Below are positions 58,808 to 64,000 of a DNA stretch of 64,000 bases, piece by piece; position 1 is the stretch's first letter; every line of letters starts with the position of its first letter. The DNA is taken from contig CAVVMG010000001.1 of the NCBI GenBank assembly GCA_963749415.1, forward strand, positions 1,736,001-1,800,000. Direction: 5' to 3'. The notes below the pieces were generated by a model. It was given only the letters and a program-made list of their open reading frames with translations, searched no databases and was not told the DNA's origin. Source of the stretch: JALYNX01 sp963749415 (lineage in GTDB: Bacteria > Actinomycetota > Acidimicrobiia > Spongiisociales > ZC4RG35). The position numbers and the translations under genes were made by a program.

Positions 58808-59412
58808 GCCGCGTCCCCGGTTGTCTCCAGCCAGCGCCCGATGAGCCGGTTGCCCCAGGCTCCTGAGAGCTCGGGATGGAATTGGCAGGCGAGAACGGAG
58901 CCACGATGCATTGCCGAGACGAACCCGCCCCCGTAGTCGGTGAATGTGGCGTCCCAACCGGCCGGCGCATGGGCCAGTCGATAGGAGTTGGCGAAATATG
59001 CCCATCCCGCCTCGATCAGCGATGAGTCGGGCGCCGGTGCCACCAGGTTCCATCCCAGTTGCGGGACCTTCACCGAGGCGGGAAATCGGCCGACCTTCTC
59101 CGGGACTACGTCGAGCCCGACTGAGCCCGGGCTCTCCTCGCTCTCGGCGCACAGCAACTGCATCCCGACGCAAACGGCAAGAGTGGGGCTGCCCGCGGCA
59201 AGGCGGTCCCGGAGCGCCTCGCGGATGCCCAGGCGGTCGATTGCACTCATCGCGGCCCCGAATGCGCCCACGCCAGGGACTACCACCCAGCGCGCGCGAT
59301 CGACCAGGCTGCGATCCGCCGCTTCGACGGGAGTGTGGCCGAGGCGCTCGAAGGCGGCGGCCACCGAAGCCAGGTTGGCGGTGCCGGTGGGGACGATGGC
59401 CAGCTCGGTCAT
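58804..59412 (-). CDS. hisH: Imidazole glycerol phosphate synthase glutaminase subunit HisH
   Basis: 202 aa class I glutaminase. Nucleophile Cys in LAVCVGMQLLCAESEE (the usual GxCxGMQ), VPQLGWNLVAP, YFANSYRLA, and the His-x-Glu of the triad in VLACQFHPELSGAWG. N-terminal TGTANLASVAAAFERLGH matches the family. Overlaps hisB and hisF. Confidence 0.95.
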   Translation of the reverse strand: MTELAIVPTGTANLASVAAAFERLGHTPVEAADRSLVDRARWVVVPGVGAFGAAMSAIDRLGIREALRDRLAAGSPTLAVCVGMQLLCAESEESPGSVGLDVVPEKVGRFPASVKVPQLGWNLVAPAPDSSLIEAGWAYFANSYRLAHAPAGWDATFTDYGGGFVSAMHRGSVLACQFHPELSGAWGNRLIGRWLETTGDAA

Positions 59413-59993
59413 CCCAGGGATCCCTTCGTGCTGGGCACATCTGCGCCCGAGATCGCCACTGCATTCCGGAGGGCTATGGCCACGGCCTTGAACGCCGACT
59501 CGGCCTTGTGATGGTCGTTGTCGCCCCGGAGCAGGTCGACGTGGAGTGCCATCCGGGACTCCAAGGCAAGTGAGCGCAGGAAGTGGATCAGGTTCTCGGT
59601 TGCCACGTCACCGACCTTCTCCCGGGCGAACGCGATCGAGATCTCCGGCCAGGGCCTCCCCGATAGGTCAACGACCGCCCGGCATAGCGACTCGTCGAGC
59701 GGTGCATAGGCGTGGCCGAACCGGGTGATCCCCGCGCGATCGCCGAGCGCCTCGTCCAGTGCCTGGCCCAGGGCAAGGGCGCAGTCCTCGACGGTGTGGT
59801 GGTCGTCGATGTGGATGTCCCCGTCTGCGAGCAGCTCCAGGTCGAATCCGCCATGCTTGGCCAGGGCAGCGAGCATGTGGTCGAGGAAGCCGAGTCCGGT
59901 CTTGACATCGGACCTCCCGGTCCCGTCCAACTCGAGCCGGCACCTGATGCTGGTCTCGGACGTTTCCCGTGTGATCTCCGCACTTCGTGTCAT
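59409..59993 (-). CDS. hisB: Imidazoleglycerol-phosphate dehydratase HisB (monofunctional)
   Basis: 194 aa, manganese-dependent dehydration of IGP. Both metal motifs are present: GLGFLDHMLAALAKHGGFDLELLADGDIHIDDHHTVEDCALALGQAL and LRGDNDHHKAESAFKAVAIALRNAV; also DESLCRAVVDLSGRPW. No HisB-N phosphatase domain is attached, so the phosphatase step must come from another protein, probably the HAD domain of the neighbouring HisC fusion. Confidence 0.97.
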   Translation of the reverse strand: MTRSAEITRETSETSIRCRLELDGTGRSDVKTGLGFLDHMLAALAKHGGFDLELLADGDIHIDDHHTVEDCALALGQALDEALGDRAGITRFGHAYAPLDESLCRAVVDLSGRPWPEISIAFAREKVGDVATENLIHFLRSLALESRMALHVDLLRGDNDHHKAESAFKAVAIALRNAVAISGADVPSTKGSLG

Positions 59994-61663
59994 GGCAACA
60001 GTCCTTCCAGGTCGGTGGCGTTGTCCAGGATTCGCGCCGCATTGCGCAGGCTTTCTCGGGCTCGACGCGGATCGTCGCCGGGGGCGACGACACCGATCGG
60101 GACCACCCTCGCCGATCGGGCGGCAGCGATGTCATCCGTGGTGTCTCCCAACATCCACGCCGAAGTCACGCCGAGCAGCCTGAGCGCGAGCTCCACCGGC
60201 GCCGGATCGGGCTTGAGTGGAGCGTCCTCCCTGGTGACCACGGCGGTGAACAGGTCGGCTATCTCGAATCGCTCCAGGAACTCCACGGCATCGGTACGGG
60301 GCCGCCCGGTGACGACCGCAAGGGGGCGGGCATCCGCCCAGCGGGCGAGTGTCGACCGGTCCACCAGCAGCGATTCGAGGACCTTCAGCCCGGAGCGATC
60401 GTCAATGCCCTGATAGATCGTCTCGAAGCGCTCCATGACTTGCCGCAACGGGATGTCGACGCCTCGCCCCGAAACCAGGGACCGGGCCAACTCCCAGTCG
60501 TCATTGGCGTTGCCCTCGGCCTTCGCCTGCTGGATCTCGGCGGGCCCTACTTCGACCCCGAAGCTTCGGGCGGTCTCGATGATCGCCACCGATTGCGACT
60601 GGCTCACATCGGCGAGCACGCCATCCATGTCCAGGACCAGAGCCTCTGGAGCGAGCGCCGCCCGCAGGACGGCGATCAAGCGCTCGAAGTTGGGCCGGTT
60701 CCCGGGAAGTGTGATCCGGACTGTCCCGATGAGGTCGCTCCGGCCAGGAAACCATCGCAGCGCAATGCCGAGTGACGCCGCCGCGGAGATCAGCAGGTCG
60801 GCGTCGCGGTATCGGGCGAGCACGAAGTTTGCTTCCGAGGGCAGTGGATCGGCACCGAGCTCGGTCAGCACGTCGGTCAGCTCGGCCCGCTCTCGTTTCA
60901 CCTCCTCGATGAAGGCTGTGAGCTCGGATGCGGGCCATCGCAGGCGCTCCAGTGCCAGCTGCGCCGAGAGCGCGGCAACCGGATAGGGGTTGCCATGGGC
61001 CGAGATGTCGTCGATCAGCTCGGGGGGCCCGAGCAGGTAGCCGACCCGGAGCCCGGCCAGACCGTACGCCTTCGACAGGGTCCTCACGACGACGACATTC
61101 CCCAACTCGAGCGCCGCCGGCGTCAGGTCGCCGGCGGCGAATTCGGTGTACGCCGCATCGAGCACCAGGAGTCGGGTTTCGGCCGCCACCTTCCTCAGGT
61201 CGGACTCGGAGATTGCGGCCCCGGTGGGGTTGTTGGGGGACACCAGGAACACCGCATCGGTGTGCTCGGTGATCGACGCTGTGATCTCCTCAGTAGGCAG
61301 GTCACCCTGCCACCAGGGGATTTCGACGAGCTCGGCGCCCTGCTGCCCGGCATAACGGGCGATCATCTCGAAGGTCGGAGTGGTGGTCACCACCCGGCCC
61401 CCTCGTGTCACTCGCCCCAGGAAACACCGGAAGAGGGCGTCGTCCCCGCCGGCGGTGACCAGCACCGAGCCCACCGGGACGCCGTGGAGGTCGGCCAATG
61501 CCTCACGAAGAGCCCCGAGCTCCGGATAGCGGCTGACCGCCGTTTGTGGGTCGGTCACCGCCGCGATGAGGTCCCCGGCCCGGGTTGTTCCTTCGTTCTT
61601 GGAGAGGTCGAGGTCGATGGGAACGTCGAACCCGGGAGGCAGATAGGGCGTTGGCTGGCTCAT
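59990..61663 (-). CDS. Histidinol-phosphate aminotransferase fused to a HAD-family phosphatase
   Basis: 557 aa. Residues 1 to about 340: PLP aminotransferase of the HisC type (DLSKNEGTT, GDDALFRCFLG, FLVSPNNPTGAAIS, LLVLDAAYTEFA, and the PLP Lys in VVRTLSKAYGLAGLRVGYLLG). About 345-557: HAD superfamily subfamily IA hydrolase (ALVLDMDGVLADVSQSQ with the catalytic DxD, AVVTGRPRTDAVEFLERF, LKPDPAPVELALRLLG, WMLGDTTDDIAAARSARVVPIGV). The HAD domain could dephosphorylate histidinol phosphate, which otherwise has no enzyme in the operon. Whether the HAD domain acts on HolP is inference from context. Confidence 0.88.
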   Translation of the reverse strand: MSQPTPYLPPGFDVPIDLDLSKNEGTTRAGDLIAAVTDPQTAVSRYPELGALREALADLHGVPVGSVLVTAGGDDALFRCFLGRVTRGGRVVTTTPTFEMIARYAGQQGAELVEIPWWQGDLPTEEITASITEHTDAVFLVSPNNPTGAAISESDLRKVAAETRLLVLDAAYTEFAAGDLTPAALELGNVVVVRTLSKAYGLAGLRVGYLLGPPELIDDISAHGNPYPVAALSAQLALERLRWPASELTAFIEEVKRERAELTDVLTELGADPLPSEANFVLARYRDADLLISAAASLGIALRWFPGRSDLIGTVRITLPGNRPNFERLIAVLRAALAPEALVLDMDGVLADVSQSQSVAIIETARSFGVEVGPAEIQQAKAEGNANDDWELARSLVSGRGVDIPLRQVMERFETIYQGIDDRSGLKVLESLLVDRSTLARWADARPLAVVTGRPRTDAVEFLERFEIADLFTAVVTREDAPLKPDPAPVELALRLLGVTSAWMLGDTTDDIAAARSARVVPIGVVAPGDDPRRARESLRNAARILDNATDLEGLLP

Positions 61664-62532
61664 GGCACGATCTGCTCGAGCCCGGATACGACGATGTCCG
61701 TGGCGCCGCGCTCCTTGAGCAGGGGGATGAGGGTCGGCAACTCGGAGCGAGGAACTGCGGCCTTGACCGCGAGGCCCTCTCCGTGGTGGAGCGATGCGAT
61801 CGTCGGCTCCCGCATTGCGGGCAGCACGGCCACCACCGAATCGAGGTCGTCACGGGCGACGTTGAGCTCGACCATGACCCGGCCCCGCGCCTGCAACACC
61901 GAGCTCAGGCTGAGGACCAGGGCATCGATAGCGGCCTTCTTCGCCGGGTTGTCCAGGGCAGTGGGGCTGGCATAGAGCCGGGTCGAGGAACGGAGCAACT
62001 CATCGACCACGATCAGGCCATTGGCTGCCAGCGTCTCACCTGTGGCGGAAATGTCCACGATCACGTCGGCATCCTCAGGTGGGAACACCTCGGTTGCGCC
62101 GTAGGAGTGGACGAACACGGCATCCAGGCCCTGGGATGAGATCCACGTTCTGGTCAGGCGCTCGTATTCACCGGCGACTACCAGGGGCTTGTCAGGTAGG
62201 TCACCGTCGACCAGCAGCGACTCGGGCGCGGCGGCCACCATGCGCACCGGGTCGAGGCCGGTGTCGAGCAGCTCGACGAGGTCCACCGACTTCTCGGCGA
62301 CCCAGTCGGCCCCCGCGAAACCGATGTCCCGGGTTCCCGCGGCCAGCATCTCGACGATGTTCTGCGGCTTGAGGAGCTTCACCTCGAATCCCGGCACGGA
62401 GAGCACGGGGCGATAGCCCCTGGGCCCGGCGCGCAACTCCATCCCGGCGGCGGCGAGCAGGGCGGTCACCGCCGGCTCGATCCGCCCCTTGGGGACCGCG
62501 AGATGGGTGATGGTTCCGTTGTTCGGTGTCAT
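61660..62532 (-). CDS. hisG: ATP phosphoribosyltransferase, long form with regulatory domain
   Basis: 290 aa. First, feedback-controlled step of histidine synthesis. Catalytic part: LAVPKGRIEPAVTALLAAAGMEL, EMLAAGTRDIGFAGADWVAEK, ADVIVDISATGETLAANGLIVVDELLRSSTRLYAS; the C-terminal HisG_C regulatory domain (about 215-290; RVMVELNVARDDLDSVVAVLPAMREPTIASLHHGEGLAVKAAVPRSELPTLIPLLKERGATDIVVSGLEQIV) binds histidine in relatives. First structural gene, 108 nt downstream of the leader peptide gene. Confidence 0.96.
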   Translation of the reverse strand: MTPNNGTITHLAVPKGRIEPAVTALLAAAGMELRAGPRGYRPVLSVPGFEVKLLKPQNIVEMLAAGTRDIGFAGADWVAEKSVDLVELLDTGLDPVRMVAAAPESLLVDGDLPDKPLVVAGEYERLTRTWISSQGLDAVFVHSYGATEVFPPEDADVIVDISATGETLAANGLIVVDELLRSSTRLYASPTALDNPAKKAAIDALVLSLSSVLQARGRVMVELNVARDDLDSVVAVLPAMREPTIASLHHGEGLAVKAAVPRSELPTLIPLLKERGATDIVVSGLEQIVP

Positions 62533-62581
62533 GCGGGCGCTTTCCCGCCGGTACAGCGGCGGAGTTGCCCGGAAACGAGAA

Positions 62582-62604
62582 ACGCCGACCGCTGGGGTCG
62601 GCGT
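62582..62604 (-). terminator. Attenuator terminator of the his operon
   Basis: Read on the minus strand: a perfect 9-bp stem ACGCCGACC / GGTCGGCGT with a 5-nt loop, followed by TTTCTCGTTT, a T-rich tail typical of intrinsic termination. It lies between the leader peptide and hisG. Its ascending arm can instead pair with GGGTCGGC (62643-62650, last codons of the leader peptide), 8 bp, forming an antiterminator (partner at 62595-62602). Confidence 0.88.
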
Positions 62605-62639
62605 GGGGGAGGTGGTTTGCCTTCGCTATGTGCCCACGA

Positions 62640-62696
62640 TCAGCCGACCCATGAAGGGTGGTGATGGTGGTGGGCGTGGGCGAAGAGCCGTTTCAT
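62640..62696 (-). CDS. hisL: his operon leader peptide
   Basis: 18 codons from ATG to TGA: MKRLFAHAHHHHHPSWVG. Six of the 18 are histidine, five of them consecutive (codons CAC CAC CAT CAC CAC). This is the classical arrangement of a histidine attenuator: a ribosome stalled at His codons when His-tRNA is scarce leaves the GGGTCGGC segment free to pair with the terminator's ascending arm. The putative -10 is only about 10 nt upstream, so the transcript seems to start almost at the ATG (leaderless), common in actinobacteria. Confidence 0.88.
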   Translation of the reverse strand: MKRLFAHAHHHHHPSWVG

Positions 62697-62705
62697 GTCC
62701 TGGGG

Positions 62706-62733
62706 AGCATACGCCATCAGATCGGGATGGCAA
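62706..62733 (-). promoter_or_regulatory. Promoter of the his operon
   Basis: On the minus strand TTGCCA (62728-62733) and TATGCT (62706-62711) are 16 bp apart, a good housekeeping-type promoter. A start about 6-8 nt after the -10 would fall at about 62698-62700, two to four nt before the leader peptide ATG. It lies in the gap after the membrane protein gene. Confidence 0.65.
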
Positions 62734-62742
62734 CTCCAGGTG

Positions 62743-63885
62743 TCATTTGACCCACACTCCCACCGTTTTCGGCTGCAATGTCTCGGAGACCACGTCGAGC
62801 CAGCCGTTCACGATCTGACTGGCGTCGGTCTCGTTTGCCAGACCTTCGGCAAACCCCTCGGCGACCCGTTCGGCGTCGAACCGTGACCGATTGAATCTGC
62901 GATCCACCCGATTCTGGACTCTCCGTCGGAGCGGGTTGACGAGGGCTGCCGCGGCGAGGGTCGACCCGGCGACACCGATTGGGCCCTCCGCTCCGAGGAT
63001 CTCCTGGAAGACGAAAATCACAGCCACGAATACAAGTGCCACCCCGCCGGCGACCACCGTGTAGACCACCGTCCGGCTGATCAGTCGGTCGATGTCGTAC
63101 AGACGATGGCGATGCATGGACATACCCATGGCGATGGGGATCAGGGCCCAAACCAGTTGGATGTCGAAGTCTCCCAGGAAGAAGAGGAGTGCGTAGGCGA
63201 TGGCGGCGACCAGCCCGGCGGCCATCATCCACTTCAGCTGCAGACGCTCGATCCCGACTGCCCGGCGATAGCGGACGACAACCGAGACGGCCGAAGCCAG
63301 GATGCACAGGACGAGGATCACCACCAGGCCAATGCCAGGTGCACCCTGATCGAACGACTCCAATGCCGCTATACCCAGCGGGTTCACATATTCCTTGTCC
63401 TGGATTACTCCCGGGAGGAAGAACCCGGTGACCGTGAGGACGGCGATTGTGCCTCCGAGTAGCCAGGCGACCGGCCGCCAACGGGGCGAGGGGAGGTGCC
63501 CGTCGGGAAACAGCAAGAGGAGAAAGCCGATCAGGCCGACACCGGGCACCCATAGCGGGTGGGCGAGAGCGGCTATCAGGTCGGGCCTTCCCAGCGTCCC
63601 AGGGTGAGCCGATTCGTAGATGAGGAGGCCGTCGAGCAAGATCCAGATCGACCACACCCCGCCGAACGCCAGGCTTATCCATGCCACCAAGTTGCCCGGC
63701 TGATGAAAGGCGATGATCACGCCCACCACGGTGAACGCTGATATCCAGAGGCTGAAACCGAGCGCGTCTGACAAGGTCAACTGCCAGGACTCGATCCTCG
63801 CGTACACGATCAATGAAGCGAGATAGGTGATGGCGATGACAACGGCGACGCCGATGGCCACGCGCCGGGCGAGGGACTCGTCCAC
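62743..63885 (-). CDS. Multi-pass membrane protein resembling a sensor-kinase input module without kinase
   Basis: 380 aa with about eight membrane helices (for example RRVAIGVAVVIAITYLASLIV, LGFSLWISAFTVVGVIIAF, WVPGVGLIGFLLLLFPDG, GIGLVVILVLCILASAVSVVV). The stretch HRLYDIDRLISRTVVYTVVAGG ... AALVNPLRRRVQNRVDRRFNRSRFDAERVAEGFAEGLAN matches the region that precedes the kinase domain in a widespread actinobacterial group of sensor kinases, but the protein then ends after VSETLQPKTVGVWV with no HisKA or HATPase part. GTG start. Ends 10 bp before the his promoter region. Confidence 0.7.
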   Translation of the reverse strand: MDESLARRVAIGVAVVIAITYLASLIVYARIESWQLTLSDALGFSLWISAFTVVGVIIAFHQPGNLVAWISLAFGGVWSIWILLDGLLIYESAHPGTLGRPDLIAALAHPLWVPGVGLIGFLLLLFPDGHLPSPRWRPVAWLLGGTIAVLTVTGFFLPGVIQDKEYVNPLGIAALESFDQGAPGIGLVVILVLCILASAVSVVVRYRRAVGIERLQLKWMMAAGLVAAIAYALLFFLGDFDIQLVWALIPIAMGMSMHRHRLYDIDRLISRTVVYTVVAGGVALVFVAVIFVFQEILGAEGPIGVAGSTLAAAALVNPLRRRVQNRVDRRFNRSRFDAERVAEGFAEGLANETDASQIVNGWLDVVSETLQPKTVGVWVK

Positions 63886-64000
63886 AGCCTGAAGCTAGAT
63901 GACGGTCGTTCCGAGAGCGTTACGACGGCATTGGGTCAAACGGATTCGCCCGTGGCGGCCGTTACCCTTCCCAATCCGATGAGAGAGGTCCCCGCCAAGC

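Noticed and set aside
62640..62696. Poly-histidine stretch as vector His-tag contamination
   Set aside because: It is flanked by a promoter, an attenuator terminator and hisG in the correct orientation, mixes CAC and CAT codons with other residues, and lies in genomic context; a leader peptide explains it fully.
63979..64000. Possible start of a plus-strand gene at the window end (ATG AGA GAG GTC CCC)
   Set aside because: Only seven codons are visible; no domain or ribosome-binding site can be judged.

Overview
The window is a 64 kb piece of a high-GC chromosome from an actinobacterium. The lineage evidence is the gene order lepB - DUF2469 - yraN - comM - dprA - xerC - whiG-type sigma factor - rpsB - tsf - pyrH - frr - cdsA - dxr - rseP - ispG - proS - rimP - nusA - infB, together with many GTG/TTG starts and 4-bp ATGA/GTGA overlaps, an actinobacterial-type LexA box, and a DUF222/HNH gene. 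A short (203 aa) EF-Ts and a fused isobutyryl-CoA mutase would fit a deep-branching class such as Acidimicrobiia, but that placement is inference. No rRNA, tRNA, CRISPR array, insertion sequence or prophage was seen.

Layout. 1-5.0 kb: ribosome-linked operon (rimM end, trmD, rplS, lepB, DUF2469, yraN), with a lipoprotein gene and a thiolase inserted between rimM and trmD. 5.0-13.3 kb: accessory block inserted between yraN and comM. It holds a decayed ABC-2 transporter, two tiny coupled genes, a crotonase-family enzyme, an aldo/keto reductase with a Gfo/Idh dehydrogenase, a cytosine deaminase strikingly like the fungal enzyme, an LCP cell-wall ligase, and an ECF sigma factor with a membrane partner carrying a duplicated outer domain. 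13.4-27.2 kb: DNA uptake/recombination (comM, dprA, xerC), a WhiG-like sigma factor, then a long translation/lipid/isoprenoid run ending in proS. 27.2-28.3 kb: a frameshifted HNH gene. 28.4-41 kb: rimP-nusA-infB-DUF503-rbfA-DHH-truB-ribF, then proBA, rpsO and pnp. 41-55.5 kb: mixed genes including an SOS-controlled imuAB cassette, azlCD, plsC, folate cyclo-ligase, a fused isobutyryl-CoA mutase, and an MFS exporter with its TetR regulator and operator. 55.5-62.7 kb: a histidine operon on the minus strand. The window ends in a membrane protein that resembles a sensor-kinase input module without a kinase.

The histidine operon is the most notable system. Seven tightly overlapping genes (hisG, hisC-HAD, hisB, hisH, hisF, hisA-hisI-hisE, hisD) appear to encode all ten steps, using two unusual fusions: a three-domain HisA-HisI-HisE protein and a HisC joined to a HAD phosphatase domain that could supply the histidinol-phosphatase. 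Upstream is an 18-codon leader peptide with six histidine codons, followed by a terminator hairpin with a T-rich tail and a competing antiterminator pairing: a textbook transcription attenuator in an actinobacterial-type genome.

Other points of interest: apparent CTG start codons for lepB and yraN, each placed on the stop codon of the upstream gene; clustered frameshifts in the ABC transporter; and two separate genes that appear to share a small PH-like domain.
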